Virus record (IMG/VR): IMGVR_UViG_3300020213_000069
Coordinates: 1-36,602 of that record
DNA length: 36,602 nucleotides
Strand: one strand, 5' to 3'
From: a virus
Shown here: positions 25,900-32,750 of the stretch, in pieces
How the letters are laid out: every line of letters begins with the position of its first letter
How positions within the stretch are numbered: the first letter of the stretch is position 1
Position numbers and translations under genes: made by a program
The notes under the pieces: model-generated
Told to the model about the DNA's origin: nothing
Databases searched by the model: none
Seen by the model: the letters and a program-made list of their open reading frames with translations, nothing else

Positions 25900-26979
25900 T
25901 TATTCCCCTAATTTACTGAGTTGATTCTCTAACAAATCAAGTAACGTAAGATTCACTTGATACTCGGCCGTATCTAGGTCTGCTTCAGAGGCTTTCTTTA
26001 CTAAATATGAATTACTCATCGTGCAAGAATTGATGTATTCACACTCTCCTGAATATACTCCAGTTCCTTTCTCAGTCTCTGTTGCGTATTGATAGCAATT
26101 CTCTCCGTGCATCGGATAAATACCCGCAGCTTCATACGATTTAATTTGTTCTATATCAAGAAGAAGCTCTCTAATCCAAAGAGCTCTTTGAAGGTATGTT
26201 TTTGTAAATGGAATAGAAATATAATCTTTAGTAGGAGTCTGATAAATTAAATATAATACATCATAGCTTGATAGAGTAGGAAACAAAACATCGAGAACTA
26301 CAGAATAGCCGATAGCCTGTGCACTGTTTTTAAATTTTGACGGATTAAGAGTGGCAGAACCAGTTGTCTTGCACTCCAGAACAAGAATCTTATTTGTATT
26401 TTTATGTCTAAGTACAGCATCAACAAAACCACGATAACGGAATCCATCAGGAAAAGTAATACAAAAAGATAGCTCACAAGCAGGCTTGCCTTTATGATAA
26501 ACAAGTTCATACTCAGAAAGTAATCCTTGCTCTCGCAAAGAAAGAAATCTTTTTAGAGCAATTACTGCGCCCCAAAAAGATTTCTGGCCTTTTGTATCTT
26601 CGGCAAGTATATCAGTATCCCAATTACAGAACATCCTCCAAATAATTTCCTTCTCACTTACATTTTCAAGCGCAAGTTGGATAGCCTCTCCGACAGCGTG
26701 CCCGAAAGCAAAGGTAATTGATTGTCGTTGAGTTTGTTCGAGCCTGGAAGTTGTACGTTTTTTGTATAATTCATATTTACGGGGGCAAGTATGAAGTGAG
26801 AGCATTGAGGAATATGACAATTGACGAATGCGATAGTCAATTGATCCTTCATATCCTGGCTCTGTGAAAATGTCTGTGTTATTTGAACTTGATCCGATAT
26901 TGAGAGATACAGTCGAATCGTCGCTTGTAAATCCACCAGAATCAAGGAATGTTTCGATGATGTCTGTTGAGGTAAGCAT
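25900..26979 (-). CDS. Cas4/RecB-like PD-(D/E)XK nuclease with Fe-S cysteines
   Basis: 359 residues. The nuclease core shows GFVDAV (D187), VLECKTT (E202, K204) and QAIGY (Q221, Y225), the PD-(D/E)XK motifs of RecB-type exonucleases. One cysteine before the core (C65 in TCPRKYELY) and three after it (C295, C313, C319) form the 4Fe-4S pattern of Cas4/AddB proteins. The enzyme should resect or process DNA ends during replication or recombination, together with the adjacent Sak4-like ATPase. No cas genes or CRISPR array are present, so it is a stand-alone phage nuclease. The ATG at 26979 lacks a clear ribosome site. Confidence 0.85.
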   Translation of the reverse strand: MLTSTDIIETFLDSGGFTSDDSTVSLNIGSSSNNTDIFTEPGYEGSIDYRIRQLSYSSMLSLHTCPRKYELYKKRTTSRLEQTQRQSITFAFGHAVGEAIQLALENVSEKEIIWRMFCNWDTDILAEDTKGQKSFWGAVIALKRFLSLREQGLLSEYELVYHKGKPACELSFCITFPDGFRYRGFVDAVLRHKNTNKILVLECKTTGSATLNPSKFKNSAQAIGYSVVLDVLFPTLSSYDVLYLIYQTPTKDYISIPFTKTYLQRALWIRELLLDIEQIKSYEAAGIYPMHGENCYQYATETEKGTGVYSGECEYINSCTMSNSYLVKKASEADLDTAEYQVNLTLLDLLENQLSKLGE

Positions 26980-27144
26980 GATATGATTTGTACTAATAAT
27001 GGAGTGTGGAGTATGAATTGATTAGAGGTATGTGAAATTGAATCTATCTCTAGCCAGCGGGAGAGTGTACGGAATTTATTGAATGAATATAGATGAACAA
27101 TTGAGCGTAAAACAATGAGCTGACGTAAAGATAGTTTGGAAATT
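26980..27144 (-). other. Intergenic leader, nothing clear
   Basis: A 165-base AT-rich gap upstream of the Cas4-like gene. On the - strand a TTGTTT / 18 bases / TATATT pair at about 27070-27099 could be a weak sigma-70 promoter. No hairpin, small gene with ribosome site or repeat was found. Confidence 0.25.
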
Positions 27145-27435
27145 TCAGAATGCGTCAACGCCTGCATTTTTAAGCTTTTGAACAACTACCTTAGCTCCGG
27201 CAGTGTTCTTACCTTTTGTGACTGAATCAGCTAAAAAAGTATTTGTTTGAATCTCTAAGCCTTGTACAATCGTAGCGATTTCTTCTTCTGAAGCTAGCGT
27301 TACATTTTCGGGCTGAGAATTTAAAAGATCTTTAATACTTCTGAGCAAGGTAGGCATAGAAGGATGTCTAATAAGAATAGCCTCTTTAAGTTTAAGAGCT
27401 TTTTCTTGAAAATCAAAGGATGCTTTAGAGTTCAT
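27145..27435 (-). CDS. Small helical protein, unknown
   Basis: 96 residues, helical, with no recognised family. Start with AAAGGAC ribosome site; the ATG overlaps the stop of the gene upstream (ATGA). It ends 165 bases before the nuclease gene. A middle segment (ASEEEIATIVQGLEIQ) is acidic and the C-terminus basic (GAKVVVQKLK). Function unknown. Confidence 0.65.
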   Translation of the reverse strand: MNSKASFDFQEKALKLKEAILIRHPSMPTLLRSIKDLLNSQPENVTLASEEEIATIVQGLEIQTNTFLADSVTKGKNTAGAKVVVQKLKNAGVDAF

Positions 27436-27674
27436 GACAGTCCTTTTGTTCTAAGAATCCATTCTTTAACTTCCAGGGAATCCATGTCAGAAGAATCTGA
27501 ATTAACTCTAGTCAGTGATTTTATTTGGCTTAGTGGAAACCACTCGGTAACAAAGTTATGCTCTGCCCACATCTTATCACTGATGCCCTTTATTCTAAAT
27601 CTAACTGCCTTTTCGGTTTCAGTTATAATGGTTCCATTAATTTTATAGTACACATCTGAAGATTCGCGGCTCAT
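27432..27674 (-). CDS. Small protein, unknown
   Basis: 80 residues from the ATG at 27674 (AAAGGA seven bases upstream), preferred over a TTG two codons earlier. The sequence forms an apparent beta hairpin followed by a strand (YYKINGTIITETEKAVRFRI), then WFPLSQIKSL. I recall a similar 'kAvrf......e.WfP.Sqi' pattern in small phage proteins of unknown role. ATGA overlaps on both sides show tight coupling. Confidence 0.65.
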   Translation of the reverse strand: MSRESSDVYYKINGTIITETEKAVRFRIKGISDKMWAEHNFVTEWFPLSQIKSLTRVNSDSSDMDSLEVKEWILRTKGLS

Positions 27675-27931
27675 ATACAATCCTTTCCTATTGTGTTAAT
27701 TTGGTAATGTAGACGAAATGTGATAATTGAGTGCTTAATTTCATGAGTAAGAATTGTTTTTCTGGGATCAGTCTGAATTTTGTATCCTAAATCAAGCCAC
27801 TTTTCTTTTACAACTGCCTTTAAAATTCTAGGGTGCAAAAGAGAGTTTGCCGTTACAGAAACGCCTTTTACTTGTGCGTCTCTTAACGACATTGATTTAA
27901 GTTTAATCCAAATTGGTTGATACTGCCTCAT
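27671..27931 (-). CDS. Small protein, start buried in a stem
   Basis: About 86 residues from the ATG at 27931. The frame also opens upstream through GTG/TTG codons to 27955. Neither start has a GGAG-type ribosome site. The region of the start is the 3' arm of a long inverted repeat (27928-27941 with 28033-28046), so its translation may be controlled by RNA folding. The product is basic, with WIKLKSMSLRDAQVKGVSV and THEIKHSIITFRL stretches, and belongs to no family I recognise. Confidence 0.5.
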   Translation of the reverse strand: MRQYQPIWIKLKSMSLRDAQVKGVSVTANSLLHPRILKAVVKEKWLDLGYKIQTDPRKTILTHEIKHSIITFRLHYQINTIGKDCI

Positions 27932-28046
27932 ATAGTTAGACACTGGCCACACCAAAAAATAAGACTGTGTGTTTTATGCTAGATCTTCTACTGGGAGTTG
28001 GGTAGTATGGCGCGTAGAAGTTACCATCTAGCGTCTAACTATATGA
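27928..28046 (-). ncRNA. Candidate structured RNA element
   Basis: Three nested, perfectly complementary stems: 14 bp (27928-27941 with 28033-28046), 7 bp (27978-27984 with 28026-28032) and 7 bp (27985-27991 with 28014-28020). The right arms are contiguous except for a 5-base bulge (28021-28025). The left side carries a 36-base insert with a further 5-bp hairpin (CACAC/GTGTG, 27948-27952 with 27967-27971). The apical loop is 22 bases. Loop bases 28001-28008 (GGTAGTAT) can also pair with ATACTACC at 28080-28087. On the - strand transcript the element spans the gap between two genes and contains the downstream ATG. It is not a tRNA: it is too short and lacks a T arm. Confidence 0.6.
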
Positions 28047-28071
28047 ATACAGTTGAGCAGTTTTATTTCGT

Positions 28072-28095
28072 GCTCAGGAATACTACCTTCTGAGG
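28072..28095 (-). other. Short hairpin after the 28099 stop
   Basis: CTCAG and CTGAG (28073-28077 and 28090-28094) can form a 5-bp stem immediately below the stop codon of the gene ending at 28099. No T-run follows. It may protect the 3' end of that transcript. Confidence 0.25.
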
Positions 28096-28098
28096 AAA

Positions 28099-28737
28099 TT
28101 ACAGATTCTGTCCGATTGTCAAAAGATCGTCGGCGGCCAAATAAGAATATGCGCGACGCACCAGAAGCTCCAGAATATCACTGAAGTTAGACGCATTGGC
28201 GGTTTCCGTATAGATAGCCAACTGCTCTTTCAGGCGCTTGATAACATCTTTTTGCGTCTTCCAAGGAGCGAACTTGCGAACATAAACTTCAGTTGCATTC
28301 TTGACAGCTTCAGGACTCTTTCCGGTCCGGCTAGGCATAACCGCACAATAATCTTCCACAAAAGCAGTCCACAATTCTTCTGGGAGAGAAGAACTGCGAC
28401 GATCTTCTTTGGGCATATTTGCAATTGCAGCCCAGGACAGCTTAGGAAGATCCAGATTTTCCTGCGACAATTCCAGATTATTCGTAACCATCTCAGTTAG
28501 CACTGAGCGAACAACATCGTAGAAAGAGTCTCGCATCAACTCAAACTGTTTAACATCGCCTGATTCAAGAATCGAAATTACCCCTTTCAGTGTAGGAACA
28601 GGAGCCATAAGTTTAACACCTGGCCGCTGATTGCCCAGCTTGTCTTTCTTGAATCGGAAGTTAAACTCTTCCAATTTAAAGATAGTTTCCAGGGCTTCAT
28701 TAACTGCAACAGGAGCAATAGTTTTATCAGTAGACAT
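28099..28737 (-). CDS. Conserved phage protein, promoter-proximal, unknown
   Basis: 212 residues, soluble and helical. Blocks such as FNFRFKKDKLGNQRPGVKL, LSWAAIANMPKEDRR, CAVMPSRTGKSPEAV and LKEQLAIY recall a family seen in several podophages without assigned function. It is the first gene after a good sigma-70-type promoter (28832-28860), with ribosome site AAAGGAAG. Its third codon positions are richer in C/G than those of its neighbours. These features point to strong expression. A DNA-binding or replication-scaffold role is possible, but no motif proves it. Confidence 0.75.
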   Translation of the reverse strand: MSTDKTIAPVAVNEALETIFKLEEFNFRFKKDKLGNQRPGVKLMAPVPTLKGVISILESGDVKQFELMRDSFYDVVRSVLTEMVTNNLELSQENLDLPKLSWAAIANMPKEDRRSSSLPEELWTAFVEDYCAVMPSRTGKSPEAVKNATEVYVRKFAPWKTQKDVIKRLKEQLAIYTETANASNFSDILELLVRRAYSYLAADDLLTIGQNL

Positions 28738-28790
28738 TCTAACTTCCTTTTAAGAATGCGGGAATACCGCGAAGTAAATCTAGAGAGTGC

Positions 28791-28816
28791 GGGAAAGTTT
28801 TATCTGGCACTTTCCC
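28791..28816 (-). other. Leader hairpin below the promoter
   Basis: A perfect 8-bp stem (GGGAAAGT with ACTTTCCC) and a 10-nt loop, starting within about 10 bases of the predicted transcript start. It lies 54 bases or more before the 28737 start codon. A 5'-terminal hairpin of this kind can protect mRNA from decay. Confidence 0.45.
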
Positions 28817-28831
28817 AACGCCAGTGAAAGT

Positions 28832-28860
28832 ATGTTAGCACATAGGGATAGGATTGTCAA
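28832..28860 (-). promoter_or_regulatory. Sigma-70-type promoter
   Basis: On the - strand TTGACA (28855-28860, perfect -35) is followed by exactly 17 bases and TAACAT (28832-28837, four of six -10 bases). It sits in a 185-base gene-free gap (28738-28922) and points at the gene starting at 28737. It is the best consensus promoter seen in the window and implies use of host RNA polymerase. Confidence 0.7.
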
Positions 28861-28922
28861 GCCCTGCCTGAGATGAATATAACGTACTTAAAGTAAACTG
28901 AGAAAGTAGTTTTTAGTTATCT

Positions 28923-29153
28923 TCACATCTCAGCTAAATAATTTAATGCTTCTTTTTCTGATTTGAAATATCCTGAATCCCGTGATCCAGGCTCATTACA
29001 CTGTGTAATTGGATCAGTGTATGTTCTGCCTATATACCAACCTGATTTACTCTTTAAGGCTTTCAAGGCAGAGAAGTTTTTTTGTTGATCTAATTCTTCT
29101 GCTTCTAATCCTTTTGCATTTAATACAGATTGTTTACCAGTTAAAAAACTCAT
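28923..29153 (-). CDS. Small protein, unknown
   Basis: 76 residues from the ATG at 29153, with AAGGATAT upstream. A longer frame to 29204 lies wholly inside the helicase gene and is not preferred. It begins two bases after the helicase stop. The middle holds SGWYIGRTYTDPITQCNEPGSRDSG, then YFKSEKEALNYL, a compact beta-alpha arrangement. No known family. It is the last gene before the 28738-28922 promoter gap. Confidence 0.6.
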   Translation of the reverse strand: MSFLTGKQSVLNAKGLEAEELDQQKNFSALKALKSKSGWYIGRTYTDPITQCNEPGSRDSGYFKSEKEALNYLAEM

Positions 29154-29155
29154 GA

Positions 29156-30844
29156 TTAAGATATCCTTTCTGAGTCCATTTCTTCTTTCTTGCCTTTGAA
29201 CCACTCTGCCTTTTCGGCTAAGGTATTTCCCTTAACTTTTTGTGATTTAATTCCTTTTGAGAATGTATCCGGTTCACATATGACATACAATTCTTCGCGC
29301 GCCCGCGTCACTGCTGTATAAAGAAGCTCTCTTTGAATCATCTTTGAGTGTGAATGATGAAGAGCTAAGAATACTTTTCTCCACTCAGATCCTTGTGATT
29401 TATGTACTGTGAGAGAATACCCTAAAAGAAGAGAATTTACATCTCCAGCAGACTCAATCGTAATTTCTCTGTCTGAATCTCTCATTAAAAGCTTTATTCT
29501 GTGAGAGCATTTCTTAACTCGCTCTTCACTTGAATCTGCCATAGCCGTTTGACTTAGGATAAAATCTACGTGCTCATCTGAGCTTTCTGCTAATTCTTGT
29601 TCGTGTTTTACAGGATCATGTCCCCAATAATCTAGAGTTGTTGATCCAGGAATAGGTTGCGTTCCTGAATACACGGGATTCTTTTGAATATCAAGTACTG
29701 TTGCATCTTCTTTGTCATATAGAACTTTGTCTCCCACAGAAAGATATACCCTAACAAAGCCCGCGATAATTTGATATGTCATAGCCTCTCTCTTTCGAGC
29801 CAGGTGATTAGCTATGATTTTATTTAATTCCTCTGTTCCACAATTCACATTGAATGGAATAAGAATAATGTCCTCTTCAGGATCATATATTCCTTCTGTT
29901 TCAAAAGCTTTAAATACAGATCCTAGAGTTAATACAGCATCTAGGCCATCAATCTTTTTCTTCCAAGGCCGAATTTTTAGCTTTCCTGGAATATCCCAGG
30001 CAGGATATTCTGTGGCTTCCAGTGGAATTCCAGACAGAATTCTATGTGCCAAAGCTATAATTGGACTCTCCAACGCTTGGCGATAGACTTCAGTTAATTC
30101 AACAACTGGAAGCTCTAGAATCTTAAATCCTAGAATAGCAGGGCCAAACACTGGCGGCAGTTGTTGAATATCTCCAAGATAGATAATCTGAGGAGCATGT
30201 GGACAGGCATTGATAACTTGTTCGTATAAGTCTGTTCCTAGCATTGAACTTTCTTCAAAAATTATAGTGTGAATAGAAGATGGAAGCGTATTTAGACCAT
30301 TTCTAGTTGGCTCAAACCTCATCGTTAATTTTGTTTCTCCAGTCTCTTTATTCTCTGCTTCGTAGTATACAGGCTGATACTCTAGCAATTTGTGGATAGA
30401 GAGACAGTTACCTTGAAGCTCGAGGGGCATGTTTCTACGAATATTTGCCACTGATCTGCGAGTATAAGCACAGATGACAATTCCTGGAGTTCCAGACTGT
30501 AAGTATTTATGTCCATCTGAGTGCAATATTCCAGCCTTGCCAGATTGAACAAGATCTTGGACAACTGCTTTTTGGCAAGTTGTTTTACCTGTACCAGCAG
30601 CGCCAATAAGCACGCACGATTTACCTGATCCAGCGATAGCGATAAATTCAAGCTGTTTTGAGTTAAGCTGGATTGAATTTCCGTACTTGTCTGTGATGAT
30701 TGAGGGATCATAAATAATCTCACTTGAAGTTTCGATTTCAGGACTGCCACTAATTTCTATTGCCTGCACTACTGGATTTTTAGCTGCTCTCATATTGTTT
30801 AAAACTGCGCGAAGTCTAGCGCGCTCAGAATCTGAAATTGCCAT
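29156..30844 (-). CDS. SF1B DNA helicase, RecD/Dda-like
   Basis: 562 residues. Motif I GAAGTGKTT (81-89), motif Ia-like CAYTRRSVANI, motif II IIFEES (E197, E198), motif III YLGDIQQLPPV (222-232), motif IV-like LTEVYRQ, motif V YSLTVHKSQGSEW and motif VI YTAVTRARE are all present in order. These define the RecD/Dda group of 5'-3' helicases, which load at forks or act in recombination. The first acidic residue of motif II is Glu instead of Asp. Ribosome site AGGAAAA. It is likely active; whether it is the main fork helicase or an accessory one cannot be told. Confidence 0.9.
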   Translation of the reverse strand: MAISDSERARLRAVLNNMRAAKNPVVQAIEISGSPEIETSSEIIYDPSIITDKYGNSIQLNSKQLEFIAIAGSGKSCVLIGAAGTGKTTCQKAVVQDLVQSGKAGILHSDGHKYLQSGTPGIVICAYTRRSVANIRRNMPLELQGNCLSIHKLLEYQPVYYEAENKETGETKLTMRFEPTRNGLNTLPSSIHTIIFEESSMLGTDLYEQVINACPHAPQIIYLGDIQQLPPVFGPAILGFKILELPVVELTEVYRQALESPIIALAHRILSGIPLEATEYPAWDIPGKLKIRPWKKKIDGLDAVLTLGSVFKAFETEGIYDPEEDIILIPFNVNCGTEELNKIIANHLARKREAMTYQIIAGFVRVYLSVGDKVLYDKEDATVLDIQKNPVYSGTQPIPGSTTLDYWGHDPVKHEQELAESSDEHVDFILSQTAMADSSEERVKKCSHRIKLLMRDSDREITIESAGDVNSLLLGYSLTVHKSQGSEWRKVFLALHHSHSKMIQRELLYTAVTRAREELYVICEPDTFSKGIKSQKVKGNTLAEKAEWFKGKKEEMDSERIS

Positions 30845-30858
30845 GATTGATTTTCCTG

Positions 30859-31845
30859 TTAAGTTCCGGGTTTAAACTTTTGTGCCATGTCCCATCTCAG
30901 TTTAGCCCTGAGAAATTCAAACTTGGTTGCATACTGTTCTTGTTTAGGTCTTTCTTCAGGAGCAGAATCAACTAACGCTTTCAGATTAGCTGCCTCTGCC
31001 GTAGAAGATTCTTCTAAGATAGCGTAAGTAGATTTTAAGTCATCGCTTCCTATTCCCAAGAAGTTATTTTGCTTTTCGCTTGCCGATCTAAGAACTTTGA
31101 ATAGTGTGCTTGAATATATTGATCCGTATGGAATATGATCTTCGCAATGGTCTAACAGTTCCTTCAAATCCTTGGCTGGAATAGAATAAAGATATTCGTT
31201 CCTGGTCGATTTATGAATGATTGATTTCCAGTATTCTCCCAAAGGAATTGGGAGTCCAGAAACAGGTGATTTCATCAAGAAAGAAGGAAAGTTTCCAGCA
31301 GTTGCGGCCCAATCTGCTAACTGTCCCGCGTATTCTGAAACAGCTTTGTGAGGATTTTTAATCATCCTTTGCAAAGCTGCTTCTCTTTTAATTAGTTTGG
31401 ATGAATCATGAGCTGATTTATATCCATCCAAGAAGTCTTGATATGAATCATTCCAGCACTCAATCCAATGAAACACATTTTCTAGGTTTCGTGTATCCGA
31501 GGAAATTACAAACGTGGGAAACACCACAGCAGGATTAACAACTGTGTTAATTTTGATTACTGTGCGAACCAGAAATTCCATGTTGTTTGCCACAATGGCA
31601 TCAGTTTTATCTGTGCGAAAGACAGGAACTCTAAATTCCACTTGCTCAGAGGAATACAACAAAGAAAGAAATAATAAATAAGAATCTGTATTTGTTAGCT
31701 CAGATGCTCCCCACTTTTTAGTGTAAGAGAGCAGGCGCTTTTGGGGTAAATTAAATACAGGATGATATGCTTCTTTGGAATAGAAAGTCCCTGGAAAGTG
31801 GGAGCATTCAAACTCTATTCCAGAAAGAGAACACAGAATTTTCAT
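30859..31845 (-). CDS. Conserved phage protein, unknown
   Basis: 328 residues. The start MKILCSLSGIEFECSHFP and the blocks HPVFNLPQKRLLSY, TDSYLLFLSLL and IVANNMEFLVRTVIKIN match a family I recall from podophage replication regions, always hypothetical. It is mostly helical with a disordered C-terminus. A strong ribosome site (AGGAGA, 8 bases) precedes it, and the tRNA gene ends 18 bases upstream, so the two share a transcript. No catalytic motif seen. Confidence 0.75.
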   Translation of the reverse strand: MKILCSLSGIEFECSHFPGTFYSKEAYHPVFNLPQKRLLSYTKKWGASELTNTDSYLLFLSLLYSSEQVEFRVPVFRTDKTDAIVANNMEFLVRTVIKINTVVNPAVVFPTFVISSDTRNLENVFHWIECWNDSYQDFLDGYKSAHDSSKLIKREAALQRMIKNPHKAVSEYAGQLADWAATAGNFPSFLMKSPVSGLPIPLGEYWKSIIHKSTRNEYLYSIPAKDLKELLDHCEDHIPYGSIYSSTLFKVLRSASEKQNNFLGIGSDDLKSTYAILEESSTAEAANLKALVDSAPEERPKQEQYATKFEFLRAKLRWDMAQKFKPGT

Positions 31846-31863
31846 CAGATATATCTCCTAATG

Positions 31864-31948
31864 TGGTCCCAGAAGCGGGAATCGAACCCGCAAAGATTTC
31901 TCCGGCGGATTTTAAGTCCGCTGTGTTTACCTATTTCACCATTCTGGG
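31864..31948 (-). tRNA. tRNA-Leu (anticodon UAA)
   Basis: 85 bases including an encoded CCA. Acceptor CCCAGAA pairs with TTCTGGG. The D region is TGGTGAAATAGGTAAACAC. The anticodon stem GCGGA/TCCGC has a 7-base loop with TAA as anticodon. A long variable arm follows (class II, as for Leu), and the T arm is GCGGG-TTCGATT-CCCGC. It lies inside the leftward operon, flanked by genes at 31845 and 31970. It would read UUA (and by wobble UUG), codons expected to be common in this AT-rich phage. Confidence 0.95.
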
Positions 31949-31969
31949 AAAGTTGCAAAAAAATCTGTT

Positions 31970-32170
31970 TTACTTTTGAGAAGAATTCAGAAAAAGAGCA
32001 ACGGCTTGTTTTACAATCTCATCGCTCCATTTTCCTTTTAACTGCTCTGCTATCCAGTGGATAGTTCTAAACTGATTTTCTTCTAGGAAGAAATAACATT
32101 CTACTGCCTGAATTTCAGGGTGCTCTATAAGGCTCTCCCTGAAATTGTAGTCCGGAGATGTTTCTATCAT
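31970..32170 (-). CDS. Small protein, unknown
   Basis: 66 residues, acidic N-terminus and a helical C-terminal half (WSDEIVKQAVALFL). Start at ATG 32170 with AGGACC close upstream, one base from the stop of the preceding gene. It ends about 20 bases before the tRNA. No family recognised. Confidence 0.55.
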   Translation of the reverse strand: MIETSPDYNFRESLIEHPEIQAVECYFFLEENQFRTIHWIAEQLKGKWSDEIVKQAVALFLNSSQK

Positions 32171-32171
32171 T

Positions 32172-32555
32172 TTAGGTCCTATTTTTTACTTGAGAGTTTT
32201 CGTATTCAGCTTCTTCTTCAGTTGTCATTAAATCATTTACATAACGATAATTATATACACGACTTAATTCATGGACTGTACAAAGACTAGCATTAGCTTC
32301 CCATTTCACGTATATGTTATAATCAGAAGCTGAATTAATAATTTCTGAGACTAATGGCGGATCTAATTCCAGTTTCTGAGCTAATGTGGGCCTGGGAGAC
32401 CCGTTATAATTCTCTTTCCTCAATCCATGCTCTATATCAAGAATAAATTTGTCTATATATCTTAATAAAAGAATAGTTGAGGGGCGGTGCATTAGTTTCA
32501 CACTATCTGAAATACATTTTAACTCAGATAGTGTGAAATATGGTCGATATTTCAT
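32172..32555 (-). CDS. Conserved small phage protein, unknown
   Basis: 127 residues. The pattern MKYRPYFTLSEL ... RYIDKFILDIEHGLR ... PTLAQKLEL recalls a family of small phage proteins with an N-terminal 'YF(T)..EL' helix and a conserved DIEHG segment, function unknown. It is helical with no membrane segment. Ribosome site weak; a tiny upstream frame (23 codons) ends 6 bases before its ATG and may couple translation. Confidence 0.65.
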   Translation of the reverse strand: MKYRPYFTLSELKCISDSVKLMHRPSTILLLRYIDKFILDIEHGLRKENYNGSPRPTLAQKLELDPPLVSEIINSASDYNIYVKWEANASLCTVHELSRVYNYRYVNDLMTTEEEAEYENSQVKNRT

Positions 32556-32560
32556 GGTGT

Positions 32561-32632
32561 TTATTCTTTTGCTTCCAGTTCTTTAGCAGCAATTGCAGCC
32601 TTAACACTTTTATCGTAAATACTTTTATCCAC
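32561..32632 (-). CDS. Possible 23-residue leader peptide
   Basis: A GTG-started frame of 23 codons with a very good ribosome site (TGGAGA, 6 bases before GTG). The product is Lys/Ala-rich (KSVKAAIAAKELEAKE). It ends just before the ATG at 32555 and begins shortly below a repeated dyad element. It is a candidate upstream or leader peptide. It is too short for firm support by sequence alone. Confidence 0.35.
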   Translation of the reverse strand: MDKSIYDKSVKAAIAAKELEAKE

Positions 32633-32669
32633 TTATGTTCTCCAAAAGTTGATGTAATTTCGGGGATAC

Positions 32670-32740
32670 TCTGGATTATAAATCCATTATTGTATCCACA
32701 TAGACTGTTCTAGCTGATCTATGTGGATACTAAATAGACT
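32670..32740 (-). promoter_or_regulatory. Repeated intergenic dyad element, copy 1
   Basis: Copy 1 of an element also found at 34233-34301. A 30-base left part (27 of 30 identical) contains GGATT-N3-AATCC. An 18-base right part is identical in both copies. GTATCCAC and GTGGATAC face each other, extended here to a 12-bp stem (32692-32703 with 32719-32730). On the - strand a TACAAT box follows the dyad. It lies below the alanine-rich gene and above the leader frame at 32632. It may be a regulated promoter or an RNA processing site. Confidence 0.5.
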
Positions 32741-32750
32741 TGAGTGAAAA

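Noticed and set aside
25900-26979. Cas4-like gene as part of a CRISPR-Cas system
   Set aside because: No repeat-spacer array and no other cas gene in the window; such nucleases are common as stand-alone phage genes.
27978-28032. tRNA or tRNA remnant, because of a 7-bp acceptor-like stem and an AGTTGGGTAG loop
   Set aside because: Only 55 bases long, with no T arm and no anticodon arm in the right place.
31762-32064. + strand frames over the tRNA
   Set aside because: They run across the tRNA-Leu gene and the starts of two - strand genes; no ribosome site.
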